DNA of 64,000 nucleotides from Clostridiaceae bacterium M8S5 (lineage in GTDB: Bacteria; Bacillota; Clostridia; Tissierellales; MCWD3). Position 1 is the stretch's first letter. Every line of letters starts with the position of its first letter. Below the pieces are notes generated by a model. The model did no database searches. It saw only the letters and a list, made by a program, of their open reading frames with translations, and had not been told where the DNA came from. Location of the stretch: the NCBI GenBank assembly GCA_029227815.1, contig CP118523.1:620001-684000 (forward strand). Reading direction: 5' to 3'. The position numbers and the translations under genes were made by a program. Shown here one piece after another: positions 52,836 through 63,814 of this stretch.

Positions 52836-52958
52836 TTACTCAGCACATCCATATCCACAACCGCATCCGCAGAAAATTATTACTAGTAGCAGGAAGAAGA
52901 ACAGTAAACTACTTCCATATCCACCACTGAACAAGCTATCAAAAAGACCATTTGCCAC
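52836..52958 (-). CDS. Tiny hydrophobic Cys-rich peptide, coat-like (copy 2)
   Basis: 40 codons from GTG 52958 behind GGGAGGT. MANGLFDSLFSGGYGSS, then LLFFFLLLVIIFC, then CGCGCGYGCAE. The shared LLFFFLLLVI-FC core marks it as a paralogue of the peptide 54 bp downstream. The CGCGCGYGC tail could crosslink or bind metal. Confidence 0.65.
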   Translation of the reverse strand: MANGLFDSLFSGGYGSSLLFFFLLLVIIFCGCGCGYGCAE

Positions 52959-53243
52959 AAGTACTACCTCCCTTATTAATTTAATATTACTGTCAATATA
53001 TAATATGAAAAAACAATTTTATTGTTAACAAAATATACATATTATAACTAATTAAGCTGAAAAGTCAAGTTGAAATAGTGAAATAGGACTAATGACCTAT
53101 GTTAACGAACGGTGGTTGAATTACAGGGGAAAATGTGGTAAATTGTAAAAGACATAAACATTTATACGCATAATTAGCGTATTTACAAACTATTGTAAGG
53201 TAGTGGGGTTTTTAAAATCATGTACATGAAGGGGAAGATGCAG
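52959..53243. other. Leader region of the first chemoreceptor gene
   Basis: A 6-bp hairpin ATACGC/GCGTAT (53164-53182) lies ~60 bp before the start. I could not make a GEMM c-di-GMP riboswitch fold or a SigD promoter fit here. Confidence 0.35.
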
Positions 53244-55499
53244 ATGAAAATGAAAACAAAATTACTGACATTTATTCTAGGAAGTGTGGTATTAGTATTT
53301 GGATTAATAATAACATTTACTTTATTTCAAACATTTAATACACAAAGAGAGTCTGTAGCAAAGGAAGTTGGACTAGCTTGCGAAAAATACTCTTATAAAA
53401 TCGAATCTTTTATGCAAAAGGGATCGATAATTTCAGAAGATTTATCAACCATATTTGAATCATCTGTGATAGCAGGAAATGGGAACCGTTATCATATGCT
53501 TAGAATGTTAGAAAAAATAATTACAGAAAACGATGATTTTGTAAATGCCTGGGCAGTATTGGAACCAAATGCTTTTGATGGCAAAGATGCAGAATATGCA
53601 GGGTTATTTGGACATGATTCAAAAGGAAGATTCATACCAATGTATACAAAAAGAAATGGTACTAACAAATTAATTTCCACATCAAACTACATGACTGAGG
53701 ACTTTTATAACGTACCTAAAATTAACAAACAAAGTTATGTATCTGAACCATTTATAATAAAAACAAGAGATGGCGAAAAATATGTAGTTAGATTTAGTGC
53801 GCCTATTTATAAAAGAGGTCAGTTTATAGGAGCAGCCGGTGTAGATTTATATCTTGATTCATTACAAGAATTAACATCTAATATGAATTTATATGAAGGA
53901 TATGGACGTATTATCACTTACAAGGGAAATCTTCTTACACATAAAGATAAATCAAAGATAGGAACTATAGCTAGTGATTTGCAAGGAGAAGAAGGAACAA
54001 AGCTACTCATTGAACTGAAAGATGGAGAAATAAAATCTGACTATGTAGTACTACCAGACGAAGATGAAGAGGTATTGGTTAATTACTATCCAATCCAAAT
54101 AGGTAAAACATCAAGAATATGGACTTTTAGTGCAGTTATCCCTGAAGATAATATTTTTAAGAATGTTAAATTTTTATTATATACACTAATTGCAATATGT
54201 ACTTTTGGACTAGTATTAATTGCAATCATAATTTATATTAACATTAATTCAGTATGTAAATACATAAAAAAATGCGCGGCTTTTGCAGAAAATATGGCAA
54301 ACAAAAACTTTACAAAGGACATTGATGAAAAATTAATAAAGCGTAAAGATGAAATAGGTATTTTATTTAAAGCATTTAGTACATTAACAATTAATATGAG
54401 ATCATTAATTTCAAGTATGGAATCATCAGCGGAACAAGTAGCACTTTCATCAGGACAGTTAGCAGAAGCATCTGAGCAAGTTTCAAAAGTATCACAAGAA
54501 GTTGCACTTGCAATAGATGACATAGCTAAAGGATCAGTAGACCAAGCAGGAGAAGTCGACAATTCAGTTTCTGTATTGGATGAACTAAAAAAAGAAATAG
54601 AAAGTTCAATGGAAGATGTTTCAATGGTTAGACAAGGATTTGACCATCTGATATTTACAAGCCAAGATGGATTTACAGCAATGAATCAACTAAAAGAATT
54701 ATTTAATAAAAATGTAGAGACAATACACATAGCTATAGAAGGAGTAAACGAGCTATCAACAAAATCCAAAGCAATAGAGGAAATAGTTGGGACAATAAAC
54801 AATATAGCAAGTCAAACAAACTTATTAGCATTAAATGCATCAATAGAAGCTGCAAGAGCAGGAGAAGCAGGAAAAGGCTTTGCAGTAGTTGCAGATGAAA
54901 TAAGAAAATTAGCAGAAGGAACGGAGCAAGCGACAAGTACAATAGTAAATATAGTTACTGATATGGAAAAACAGATGGATATTACGACTGACAATATGGA
55001 TGAAACAGAAAAAATAGTAAAAGAAGTAGAGGGAGCATTAAAAGAAACTGGGTTTGCATTTAAAGAAGTAGAAGGATCAACTAATGATATGATATCATTT
55101 ATGGAAAAATTATATAATAGCATGGACAAAACAACAAGTCATAAAGATGAAACAGTTAGTTCTATAGAAAATATATCTTCTCTATCACAACAATTTGCTT
55201 CGTCAGCAGAGGAAGTTAGCGCAAGTGTAGAGGAGCATATTGCAACTATAGAAGAGATAACAACTGCCACACAAGAATTAAACAGTTTAGCTCGTAAAGT
55301 TTATGATATAATATCTGAATTTGAGTTAGGTGAAGAATATGAAAATAATGTAGAATTAGAAAAAAATATTGAAGAAGAAACTGAAAGTGAAATAGAAAGT
55401 GATGCTCACTGCATTGATCAATCGCTTGAAGGAGAAGAGAACATAAGTGAAAAAGAACAAATTATTATAGAAAATAAAGAAGATTCTGAAAATAAATAG
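53244..55499 (+). CDS. Methyl-accepting chemotaxis protein with extracellular Cache domain (1)
   Basis: About 751 residues. Membrane helix 1 ([19 protein letters not shown]), a periplasmic-type dCache sensor (~40-310; [36 protein letters not shown]), helix 2 (~315-340), HAMP, and the signalling hairpin with the invariant tip [23 protein letters not shown] Glu-rich tail ends the protein. Several ATGs lie in frame; 53244 best fits AAGGGGA at 53229-53235 and aligns with the start of the paralogue downstream. Ligand unknown. Confidence 0.9.
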   Translation: MKMKTKLLTFILGSVVLVFGLIITFTLFQTFNTQRESVAKEVGLACEKYSYKIESFMQKGSIISEDLSTIFESSVIAGNGNRYHMLRMLEKIITENDDFVNAWAVLEPNAFDGKDAEYAGLFGHDSKGRFIPMYTKRNGTNKLISTSNYMTEDFYNVPKINKQSYVSEPFIIKTRDGEKYVVRFSAPIYKRGQFIGAAGVDLYLDSLQELTSNMNLYEGYGRIITYKGNLLTHKDKSKIGTIASDLQGEEGTKLLIELKDGEIKSDYVVLPDEDEEVLVNYYPIQIGKTSRIWTFSAVIPEDNIFKNVKFLLYTLIAICTFGLVLIAIIIYININSVCKYIKKCAAFAENMANKNFTKDIDEKLIKRKDEIGILFKAFSTLTINMRSLISSMESSAEQVALSSGQLAEASEQVSKVSQEVALAIDDIAKGSVDQAGEVDNSVSVLDELKKEIESSMEDVSMVRQGFDHLIFTSQDGFTAMNQLKELFNKNVETIHIAIEGVNELSTKSKAIEEIVGTINNIASQTNLLALNASIEAARAGEAGKGFAVVADEIRKLAEGTEQATSTIVNIVTDMEKQMDITTDNMDETEKIVKEVEGALKETGFAFKEVEGSTNDMISFMEKLYNSMDKTTSHKDETVSSIENISSLSQQFASSAEEVSASVEEHIATIEEITTATQELNSLARKVYDIISEFELGEEYENNVELEKNIEEETESEIESDAHCIDQSLEGEENISEKEQIIIENKEDSENK

Positions 55500-55679
55500 T
55501 GTAGATTTGTAAAAAATAATGATATAATGATATATATAGCAAATTATCTACAAATTATTAAAAAAACTAATAAATTAATAAAATGCAGCTTTTAGATATT
55601 AAGTAAATATGTGGTTGAAATTGAACGTTCTTTTTGATATATTGAAAAGAAACTATATTGTTTATAGGAGGGGGCAACT

Positions 55680-57803
55680 ATGAACTTAAGAAGTAAGATG
55701 ATGACGACAATTTTAGGGAGCGTAATTATAGTCTTCATTTCTATAGCTGCATTTGTAGTTTATTATGTTTATAATGCAGAAATGGAAGAAGCAATGGTAG
55801 AGGCAGACTTAACAAGTAAATATTACGCAAATACGATTAAGGAATATGTTAACAAAGGACTTGAAGTTTCTTACAACATGAGAAATACGTTTATTGGCAC
55901 TAATAAATCAAAATTTCTGAATGAAGAGCAATTATTAGAAATAATGAAAAGTGTTTTAAATGAAAACAAAGAATATCTAAATGTGTGGTTAGCTCTTGAT
56001 ATACCAGCTTTTGTAGGAGTGGAAAGAAAAAATCCTACATCAAAAGCGTACAATAAAATTGGTAAATTTACAGGTGGATGGACAAGGCTTGGCGATAAGG
56101 TTACATATAGAGATTGCACACCATACACTAATCAAGATTTTTATAATAAAATGAGAGCGCAAAAAAAGATATATATATCAGATCCGAAATATGTAGATAT
56201 AAACGGTAAAAAGACTAAGATAATTAACATAGGTTGCCCAGTAATTATAAATGGAAAATTCGTAGGTGCTACAGGGATAGATATGGCAATAGATAATTTA
56301 CAATCACTTAATGAAAAAGTAGTATTACTAGAGACTGGACATGGTAGTATAATATCAAGTAAAGGTTTTATACTAGCAGATAAAAATAGTAAACTAGTAG
56401 GTAAAAAATCTTCAGAATTTATAGAAAACAAAGAGGAAAGCGAGTCGGCTAAGGCAAAAAGAGAAGAATTTCTAAATAAAATAAAACAAAAACAAGAATT
56501 TCATGATACATTTTATTCGCCAGAGCATGGTACAGAAGTATTTAAGAACTATTTTCCAATTAGATTAGGAGAAGACAGTAATACATGGTATTTCTCAGCC
56601 ATAGTACCGATGAACGAGATGAAGGGAGAATCCAAATCCCTGTTATTAGTAATAGCAATAGGATGTGCAATAGGGATAATAATAATAGGATTAGTAGTAT
56701 CACTAAATATCAAGAGGATTACATCCTATATTGTTGATTCAGCAAAACATGCTGACCAGTTAGCTAATAAAGATTTTACAAATAGAGTTCCAAATAAGAT
56801 ATTAAAAAGAAAAGATGAAATAGGGCAGCTCACAAGAGCTTTTGATAAAATGTCTCAAAATATTAGTGAAGTTATAGATAACGTAGTAAAATCATCAGAG
56901 CATGTAGCAGCATCATCAGAGGAGCTAACAGCAATTTCAGAACAAACAGTAGCATCTTCGATGGAGGTATCTGCTAGTATGCAAGAAATAGCGGCAGGTT
57001 CTACAAAGCAAGCTACTGAAACACAAATTGCAGTAGAGCAATTAGATGAGTTAGGAGAATATATTCAAGAGGCTTATGATAGTGCAAAAGCAGTAAATGA
57101 CAAATTTAGTTCAGTTATAGATACGAGTAAAAATGGTACAATAACAATAGACAAACTTAAAAATGATTTTTCACAAAACATAGAAATAGAAAAAAGATTA
57201 TTAGATGATGTATTGAAGCTTGAAGAAAAATCACATTCTATAATGGGTATATTAGAGACAATAAATTCAATAGCTAGTCAAACAAATTTATTAGCGCTTA
57301 ACGCATCAATAGAAGCAGCGAGAGCAGGTGAAGCAGGTAGAGGCTTTGCAGTTGTCGCAGATGAGATTAGAAAGCTTGCAGAAGAGACAGAGGGAGCAAC
57401 AAACGATATATCAGGGATATTATCAGACATGAAAAATCAAATAGTAGTTGTGAATAACAACGTAGAAGAAGTAAATGTTATATTAGGACAATCTTCAAAA
57501 TCATTAGTTGATACAGAGAGTGCATTTAAAGATGTCGAGGAATCAGCTCAGTCTGTTATACAGTACATTAAAACTATGATTTCGATTATGAATAAACTAA
57601 ACGATAATAAAGTTAATACAATTGATTCAGTTCAAAATATATCGTCTATAACACAACAATTTGCAGGATTAACTCAGAAAGTTAGTGAAAATAGCAATGA
57701 ACAATCAATATCAATACAAGAGATATCAAAATCTAGTGAGGAATTAGCTAACCTAGCAAATGAATTGATGAATGTGGTAGCAGATTTTAAATTAAGCAGC
57801 TAG
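55680..57803 (+). CDS. Methyl-accepting chemotaxis protein with extracellular Cache domain (2)
   Basis: 707 residues, paralogue of the preceding receptor: [19 protein letters not shown] start, dCache sensor ([32 protein letters not shown]), second membrane helix (~325-345), HAMP, and tip [22 protein letters not shown]. It lacks the acidic C-terminal tail. RBS AGGAGGGGG. Tandem duplication with divergent sensor domains suggests two related ligands. A terminator follows. Confidence 0.92.
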   Translation: MNLRSKMMTTILGSVIIVFISIAAFVVYYVYNAEMEEAMVEADLTSKYYANTIKEYVNKGLEVSYNMRNTFIGTNKSKFLNEEQLLEIMKSVLNENKEYLNVWLALDIPAFVGVERKNPTSKAYNKIGKFTGGWTRLGDKVTYRDCTPYTNQDFYNKMRAQKKIYISDPKYVDINGKKTKIINIGCPVIINGKFVGATGIDMAIDNLQSLNEKVVLLETGHGSIISSKGFILADKNSKLVGKKSSEFIENKEESESAKAKREEFLNKIKQKQEFHDTFYSPEHGTEVFKNYFPIRLGEDSNTWYFSAIVPMNEMKGESKSLLLVIAIGCAIGIIIIGLVVSLNIKRITSYIVDSAKHADQLANKDFTNRVPNKILKRKDEIGQLTRAFDKMSQNISEVIDNVVKSSEHVAASSEELTAISEQTVASSMEVSASMQEIAAGSTKQATETQIAVEQLDELGEYIQEAYDSAKAVNDKFSSVIDTSKNGTITIDKLKNDFSQNIEIEKRLLDDVLKLEEKSHSIMGILETINSIASQTNLLALNASIEAARAGEAGRGFAVVADEIRKLAEETEGATNDISGILSDMKNQIVVVNNNVEEVNVILGQSSKSLVDTESAFKDVEESAQSVIQYIKTMISIMNKLNDNKVNTIDSVQNISSITQQFAGLTQKVSENSNEQSISIQEISKSSEELANLANELMNVVADFKLSS

Positions 57804-57847
57804 ACGAACAAATGTTTGCATAATTATATAAAGATATGGTAAAATAA

Positions 57848-57877
57848 TAGGGTAAAGTTTAATAAACTTTATCCTTT
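57848..57877 (+). terminator. Terminator after the second chemoreceptor gene
   Basis: AGGGTAAAGTTT / AACTTTATCCT with AATA loop and a T-rich end. Confidence 0.8.
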
Positions 57878-57910
57878 TGTTATGCAAATATATTATAGGA
57901 GTGACAGTCT

Positions 57911-59206
57911 ATGAATATTACGGAAAAATTAGAAATATTATCAGATGCAGCGAAGTATGACGTATCTTGCTCTTCAAGTGGGAGTAATCGAAAAAACAAA
58001 GCCTTTGGCATAGGAAATGCTCAAAAGAGTGGTATATGCCATAGTTGGGCAGATGATGGTAGATGCATATCACTGCTTAAAATACTGTTCACAAATAGCT
58101 GTATTTATGACTGTACATATTGTGTAAATAGAAGCTCAAATGATGTAAAAAGAGCATCTTTTACACCAAGAGAAGTTGCAGATTTGACGATTAATTTTTA
58201 CAAGAGAAATTATATAGAAGGATTGTTTTTGAGTTCAGCAGTGATAGTCAATCCCAATCACACAATGGAGCTTATGATAAAAACTGTTGAGATACTTAGA
58301 TTAGAATATAGATACAATGGATACATACATCTAAAAGGGATACCAGGTGCAGATGAGAAACTTATACGATTAGCAGGTAGATATGCTGATAGAATGAGTG
58401 TAAATATTGAACTACCGTCAGATAAGAGTTTAAAATTATTAGCACCTCAAAAGAAAAAAAATGAAATATTGAAACCTATGGAGGGAATCCGTAATGGAAT
58501 AGTACAATATAAAGAAGAGAGAGCTAAGTTTAGGTCAACACCAAAATTCACACCAGCCGGACAGACAACTCAACTGATTGTCGGAGCTACTGATGACAAT
58601 GATCTTAAAATACTAAAATTATCAGAAGCTTTATATGATAGATATGCTCTAAAGAGAGTATACTACTCAGCATATGTTCCAGTTTTAAGTCATCATACTC
58701 TACCTAGTATCACAAAACCACCACTCCTCAGAGAACATCGTATATATCAGGCAGATTGGCTATTGAGATTCTATGGATACCAAGCAGATGAACTGCTGAA
58801 TGATAACAAACCTAATTTTGATATAGATTTAGATCCAAAGTGTGATTGGGCACTTGCTAACATAAACTCGTTTCCTATGGAAATAAATAGAGTGAGTTAT
58901 GAAGAATTACTTAGAATACCTGGAATAGGAGTAAAATCAGCTAGAAGAATAATGATGGCTAGAAGATATAGTAATCTTTGTTATGATGATTTAAAAAAAC
59001 TCGGGATCGTTCTGAAAAGAGCAAAATATTTTATAACATGTAATGGCAAATTTTATGGCGATAAGACGTTTGATACTAGCATTATCAAACAGAAAATTTT
59101 ATCAAAAAACAGGCGCAAAGATGATAACTCTTTACAGATATCAATTTCATCCATATATCCTAATATATTTGAGCAAAATAATATAGAGAGTAGGCATACT
59201 ATATGA
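57911..59206 (+). CDS. Radical SAM protein of the putative DNA modification/repair family (TIGR03916-like)
   Basis: 431 residues. Radical-SAM cluster C64-x3-C68-x2-C71 in NSCIYDCTYCVNR. An N-terminal segment with Cys (YDVSCSSSGSNRKN) and a C-terminal helix-hairpin-helix DNA-binding motif (YEELLRIPGIGVKSARRIM) match the family, which is consistently paired with a DUF4130/UDG-like partner. That partner follows with a 4-bp overlap. A role in DNA repair or modification is predicted from family context, not shown. Confidence 0.88.
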   Translation: MNITEKLEILSDAAKYDVSCSSSGSNRKNKAFGIGNAQKSGICHSWADDGRCISLLKILFTNSCIYDCTYCVNRSSNDVKRASFTPREVADLTINFYKRNYIEGLFLSSAVIVNPNHTMELMIKTVEILRLEYRYNGYIHLKGIPGADEKLIRLAGRYADRMSVNIELPSDKSLKLLAPQKKKNEILKPMEGIRNGIVQYKEERAKFRSTPKFTPAGQTTQLIVGATDDNDLKILKLSEALYDRYALKRVYYSAYVPVLSHHTLPSITKPPLLREHRIYQADWLLRFYGYQADELLNDNKPNFDIDLDPKCDWALANINSFPMEINRVSYEELLRIPGIGVKSARRIMMARRYSNLCYDDLKKLGIVLKRAKYFITCNGKFYGDKTFDTSIIKQKILSKNRRKDDNSLQISISSIYPNIFEQNNIESRHTI

Positions 59207-59943
59207 TAATATATTATATTTGTGATAAAACATTTGAGGGATTACTTACAGCAGTTTACGATGCATACTATAACTCTGAAAAGCCAGATAAAATATTACC
59301 AAAAGACAACGCTCAAATAGAATTCTTTGTAAAGAAAATCAAAATACAAACAGATAATGAGAAAGCAGAAAAAGTTATGAAAGCATTAAAAGATAAAGTG
59401 TCTAGTCATGCACTTAAAAAAGTTTTTTATGTTTTTATTTCTGAACTTGATAACTCCTATACCATAGCATACAACTATATAAAGCTAGCGTTTAAAATGG
59501 GTAAAGAAGTTGACAGTAATTTATCAAACACAGATGTATTAGCAATTGATAGTATTTACAGGAAAGTAGCAAGAGAAATCCATTTAATGCTTGGGCTTAC
59601 TAGATTTAGAGAAATTTCACAAAATGTATTATATGCTCCAATAGATGTAGAGTACAATATATTGACTATACTATCATCTCACTTTGCAGAGAGACTGCAA
59701 TATGAGAGATGGATAATACATGATAAAAAAAGATCTATAGCATCGTTTTATAGTGATAATGTATTTAATATTGTTCAAGTTGATAAAGAATTAAATAAAA
59801 GACTCTATAATGAAAAAGAGTTAATATATCAAGATTTATGGAAAAGATATTTTAAATCGACTGCAATCAAAGGAAGGTTAAATCCAAAATTACAAATGAA
59901 TTTCATGCCAAAAAAATATTGGAGTAATTTAATAGAAAAATAA
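59203..59943 (+). CDS. TIGR03915/DUF4130-type partner of the radical SAM protein
   Basis: 246 residues beginning MIIYYICDKTFEGLLTAVYDAY, the usual start of this family. The helical body has ARFLMLG-like HLMLGLTRFREI and YAPIDVEYNILTILSSHFAERL blocks. Translation is coupled to the radical SAM gene (ATGA). In some bacteria this domain is fused to a uracil-DNA glycosylase; here it is the short form without one. Likely a DNA-associated factor. Confidence 0.85.
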   Translation: MIIYYICDKTFEGLLTAVYDAYYNSEKPDKILPKDNAQIEFFVKKIKIQTDNEKAEKVMKALKDKVSSHALKKVFYVFISELDNSYTIAYNYIKLAFKMGKEVDSNLSNTDVLAIDSIYRKVAREIHLMLGLTRFREISQNVLYAPIDVEYNILTILSSHFAERLQYERWIIHDKKRSIASFYSDNVFNIVQVDKELNKRLYNEKELIYQDLWKRYFKSTAIKGRLNPKLQMNFMPKKYWSNLIEK

Positions 59944-60064
59944 ATCATCTTTAAAATATAATTAAAATGAATATAACTTTTAATATAAATGAAAAATAAG
60001 AAGTGTATAATAAATTAACTAGGATGTAGAAATGAACGTTATATTAAGAGTTGGAGGTTATTTC

Positions 60065-61294
60065 ATGAAATATGTTACAGGTGATAAATTTTGGACATAT
60101 ACAAAATCAATCGATGAAAAATTTGAATATCTTAGCGAAAATATTGAATGTGATGTATTAATTATAGGAGCAGGAGTTACAGGAGCCTTAAGTGCATATT
60201 ATCTTGCAGATGGAAATAGTAAAGTTGTTGTAGTAGATAAAAATTTAATAGGATACAAAAGTACATGCATATCAACAGCTATATTACAGTATGAAATAGA
60301 TACAGATTTTGTTGGCTTAAAAGGAATGAGAGGAGAAGAAAATGCCGCAAAAGCCTTTAAGTTAACAGAGCAATCTCTACATGACATAAATCAAATAGTA
60401 AATGATTTGGAAGATGATTGTCACTTTAACTATAGAGATTGTTTTTACTATACTAATAAAAATGGAGATATAAAAAGGTTAAAAAAAGAATTCGAGCTTA
60501 GAAAAAAGTATGGATTTGATGTGGAGTATATAGATGAAGATACTGCAAGAAAACTGTTTTCTTTTCCCGTAAAAGCAGGCATATATACTAAAGGATCTTC
60601 TGGTGAAATAAATCCTTACAAGTTCACAAAAGCTCTTATTAACAAAGTAAAAGAACGTGGTGGTGCAATATATGAAAATACAGAGATAGTCAACTTTGTT
60701 TCTGATGATAAAGGTGCTATAGCCTATACAAAAAACGGATTTTCGATTAAGTGTAACAAAATAATAGTTGCGATGGGATATGAGTCAAGAGAATTTATCA
60801 AAAAGAGAACAGCAATATTATCTAGGACATTTACTATAGTAAGTCAGCCGGTTTTATCCTTTAATGGTTGGTATAACAGGTGCATTATAAGAAATACAGC
60901 TAAACCATATACATATTTCAGAAGTACACAAGATAATAGAATTATAATAGGAGGCGAAGATGTAGATATTGGGGGAGAGAGAAGTAGAGCATCAAATCTC
61001 ACACATGACCACCTATTGTCAAAAGATAAGTACAACAAATTAGAGACAATATTAAAGTCTATGTTTCCTGATATAACTAATATTAAAATACAGTATAAAT
61101 TTAGTGGTATATTTGGAGAGACATCAGATGGTTTGCCTTATATTGGAGAATATGAAGATTATCCAAATTGTTATTTTAATTTAGGATATGGATCTAATGG
61201 GATTTTATATTCAGCTTTAGGGGCTAAAATGATTAAAAAGCTGTATTATGATAACGATAGAACTGATATGGGATTATTTAGCTTCGATAGATAG
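60065..61294 (+). CDS. FAD-dependent oxidoreductase (DAO family)
   Basis: 409 residues from ATG 60065, chosen because GGAGGT precedes it; an upstream in-frame ATG has no RBS. FAD dinucleotide-binding motif CDVLIIGAGVTGALSAYYLA with the acidic end VVVVDKN. IIVAMGYESREF and GLPYIGEYEDYPNCYFNLGYGSNG are the later FAD-contact blocks of glycine/D-amino-acid oxidase-type enzymes. No C-terminal Rieske domain is present, though this subfamily often has one. Substrate unknown. Confidence 0.85.
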   Translation: MKYVTGDKFWTYTKSIDEKFEYLSENIECDVLIIGAGVTGALSAYYLADGNSKVVVVDKNLIGYKSTCISTAILQYEIDTDFVGLKGMRGEENAAKAFKLTEQSLHDINQIVNDLEDDCHFNYRDCFYYTNKNGDIKRLKKEFELRKKYGFDVEYIDEDTARKLFSFPVKAGIYTKGSSGEINPYKFTKALINKVKERGGAIYENTEIVNFVSDDKGAIAYTKNGFSIKCNKIIVAMGYESREFIKKRTAILSRTFTIVSQPVLSFNGWYNRCIIRNTAKPYTYFRSTQDNRIIIGGEDVDIGGERSRASNLTHDHLLSKDKYNKLETILKSMFPDITNIKIQYKFSGIFGETSDGLPYIGEYEDYPNCYFNLGYGSNGILYSALGAKMIKKLYYDNDRTDMGLFSFDR

Positions 61295-61300
61295 GGTTGA

Positions 61301-61327
61301 TAATTAATGATAATGATAATACAATAT
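61301..61327 (+). promoter_or_regulatory. GATAAT repeats upstream of yjjI, partial Fur-like site
   Basis: GATAATTAATGATAATGATAAT carries three GATAAT hexamers (from 61299). The half GATAATGATAAT matches the left 12 bases of the Fur consensus, but the right half does not (12 of 19 overall). Candidate only. Confidence 0.3.
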
Positions 61328-61358
61328 ATATAACAGCATAAATTTGGAGGTTAAAATT

Positions 61359-62846
61359 ATGACAAAAGTTGAGACTATCATTAAAGATAATATATTGACA
61401 TATGAACAAAAAGTATTAGCTCTGGCAAAAGAAGCGGAAAATTCTATAAATGTTCTTAATATAGATGAAAAAACAAAAGGGTATATAGAAGAAGGGATTA
61501 TATGTACATTGTTTGAAGGTAATGCACCTTATAGACCAAGGTATATATTACCTGATTATGAGAAACTAATGAAAGAAGGCTGTAAGTTTTTAAAACTAGA
61601 TGTGCCAAGTAATATACACGAGGCAGTTAATACACTTCTTATATTCTATAAACATGTACCATCAATAACATCATTCCCTGTGTATATAGGCAATATAGAT
61701 ACGTTATTAGATCCATATATAGAGGATGAGGAAGAAGCATATCAAGCAATAAAATTGTTTTTAATGCATATAGATAGAACACTCACAGACTCATTTTGTC
61801 ACGCTAATATTGGACCGCAAGATACTAAAGCAGGGAGATTAATATTGAAGGCAGAAAGAGAGCTACAGGATTCTATACCTAACATAACTATGAAAGTAAG
61901 CAAAGAAACAAATGAGCAATTCATTATAGAAGGTATAAAAACAGCTTTAGTAACAGCCAAACCAAGTTTTGCAAATCATGAGATGTTCAGCAATGAATTA
62001 GGAGAAAACTATGGTATAGCTAGTTGCTATAATGGTCTTAATATTAGTGGAGGTAGCTATACACTGACAAGACTAAATCTAGCAAGTTTGGCTAAAAAAG
62101 CGACAAGCGTAGAAGATTTTCTTGAAAAACATTTACCAAAAGCAGTAAACAGTATGTGTGGTTACATGGATGAAAGAGTTAGATATCTAGTAGAGGAAAG
62201 TGGATACTTTGAGTCTACATTTTTAGTTAGAGAGAATTTTATTAATAGAGAAGAATATACGGCTATGTTTGGTATGGTTGGTCTTGCAGAGTGTGTAAAT
62301 ACACTATTGAAAGTGACAGATATAAAAGAGAAATTTGGACATAGTGAAAAAGCATCAGAACTTGGACTTAAAGTAATAGAAAAATTAGAAAAAGAAGTAA
62401 ACAATCATCACAATAAATATTGCAAAAATGGCAAATTTCTTTTACATGCACAAGTAGGTATAGATACAGACTTTGGTATATCACCAGGATGTAGAATCCC
62501 AATAGGTGATGAGCCAGAGTTATTTGAACAAATAAACGTTGAAGCACCTTTTCACAAGTATTTTCCATCTGGAATAGGTAATATATATGCATTTGATAGT
62601 ACAGTCAAAGATAATACTCAATATGTACTCGATATTATGAAAGGTGCGTTTAACAAAGGTATGAGATATTTCTCGGTTTATAGCTCAGATTGTGATGTAG
62701 TAAGAATAACAGGTTATTTAGTTAAGAGATCAGAAATAGAGAAGTTATCAAGAGGTGAGCAGGTACTAAGAGATACCGTTGTGTTAGGAAAAGGGTCAGT
62801 AGAAAATCAAAAAGTTTTAGATAGAAAGCTGAGAAGCGATGAGTAA
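61359..62846 (+). CDS. yjjI: YjjI-family glycine radical enzyme
   Basis: 495 residues from ATG 61359 behind GGAGG; the in-frame TTG at 61344 overlaps that RBS. The C-terminal glycyl radical loop is VVRITGYLVKRSE with Gly at about 452. Centre blocks SNELGENYGIASCYNGLNISGG carry a Cys that may be the thiyl residue. YjjI substrate is not known. The activase gene overlaps by 8 bp. Oxygen-sensitive by nature, which confirms an anaerobic lifestyle. Confidence 0.88.
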   Translation: MTKVETIIKDNILTYEQKVLALAKEAENSINVLNIDEKTKGYIEEGIICTLFEGNAPYRPRYILPDYEKLMKEGCKFLKLDVPSNIHEAVNTLLIFYKHVPSITSFPVYIGNIDTLLDPYIEDEEEAYQAIKLFLMHIDRTLTDSFCHANIGPQDTKAGRLILKAERELQDSIPNITMKVSKETNEQFIIEGIKTALVTAKPSFANHEMFSNELGENYGIASCYNGLNISGGSYTLTRLNLASLAKKATSVEDFLEKHLPKAVNSMCGYMDERVRYLVEESGYFESTFLVRENFINREEYTAMFGMVGLAECVNTLLKVTDIKEKFGHSEKASELGLKVIEKLEKEVNNHHNKYCKNGKFLLHAQVGIDTDFGISPGCRIPIGDEPELFEQINVEAPFHKYFPSGIGNIYAFDSTVKDNTQYVLDIMKGAFNKGMRYFSVYSSDCDVVRITGYLVKRSEIEKLSRGEQVLRDTVVLGKGSVENQKVLDRKLRSDE

Positions 62847-63669
62847 AGCACCAGTTAACAAAATGATACCATTTAGTAGTGTGGATGGTCCAGGAAATAG
62901 ATTTGCACTTTTTTTGCAGGGATGTAACTTTGATTGTCTATATTGTCATAATCCAGAGACTATAAATATGTGTACAGGATGTTTAAGATGTGTTTCGCAG
63001 TGTGAATACGGAGCGCTAAAGGTTATAAATAGAAAGATTGTATATGATAAGAATAATTGTACTCAGTGCGGAAAATGTGTGATTAATTGCAATAGAAATA
63101 GTGATCCAAGGGTTAGATTTTATTCAGAGTTAGAAATAATAGAAGAAATAAAGAAAGTAAAAGATTTTATATCTGGAGTTACTGTATCAGGTGGAGAGTG
63201 TACATTGCATATAGAGTTTTTAACAGAGCTAGGCAAGAAAGTTAGAGAATTAGGACTCACATTTTATATAGATACAAATGGCTCTATTCCGCTATGGGAA
63301 CAAGAGCTTATGAATATAGTTGATAAAGTCATGCTTGACATAAAATCATTTGACAATAATCAACATATAAAATTAACTGGGGTAGATAATAGCGTAGTGT
63401 TAAAGAATTTTAAATTCCTATTACAAAAAAATAAAATTTATGAAGTTAGAACAGTTATAGTACCTGATATATTAGATAATAAAGCTACAGTAAATAAGGT
63501 AAGTAAGATTTTAGCTGGACATGAAAATGTCAGATATAAACTTATAAAGTACAGGCAGATGGGAGTAAGAAAGGAAAAGCTGAATAGCTATACACCGTCT
63601 ACTCGGGATATGAATGAATTAGCCGAAATTGCTAAGAAAAATGGTTGTATGAATATAATAATAACATGA
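62839..63669 (+). CDS. yjjW: YjjW-family glycine radical enzyme activase
   Basis: 276 residues. Radical SAM motif C29-x3-C33-x2-C36 in GCNFDCLYCHNPE, followed by an inserted two-cluster ferredoxin domain (CTGCLRCVSQC and CTQCGKCVINC) and the GGEC motif (TVSGGECTLH). It generates the glycyl radical on YjjI, with which it is translationally coupled. Confidence 0.92.
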   Translation: MSKAPVNKMIPFSSVDGPGNRFALFLQGCNFDCLYCHNPETINMCTGCLRCVSQCEYGALKVINRKIVYDKNNCTQCGKCVINCNRNSDPRVRFYSELEIIEEIKKVKDFISGVTVSGGECTLHIEFLTELGKKVRELGLTFYIDTNGSIPLWEQELMNIVDKVMLDIKSFDNNQHIKLTGVDNSVVLKNFKFLLQKNKIYEVRTVIVPDILDNKATVNKVSKILAGHENVRYKLIKYRQMGVRKEKLNSYTPSTRDMNELAEIAKKNGCMNIIIT

Positions 63670-63700
63670 TTACACATATAACTAGAAAAGAACCATATAG

Positions 63701-63740
63701 GGGCTGTCTTAAGGAGTATTCTTAAAGGTAGCTCTTTTTA
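63701..63740 (+). terminator. Terminator after yjjW
   Basis: GGGCTGTCTTAAG pairs imperfectly with CTTAAAGGTAGCTC, followed by a T-run. Confidence 0.7.
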
Positions 63741-63814
63741 TTAAATTAAAAGAGGGATTAGTATAAAAAATGAAGAATAATATAACATAGTAAGCTACGA
63801 GAGGGAGAGGGAAA

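Noticed and set aside
52985..53220. c-di-GMP (GEMM) riboswitch before the chemoreceptor gene
   Set aside because: The conserved GEMM core with its tetraloop/receptor was not found; only a small hairpin is visible.
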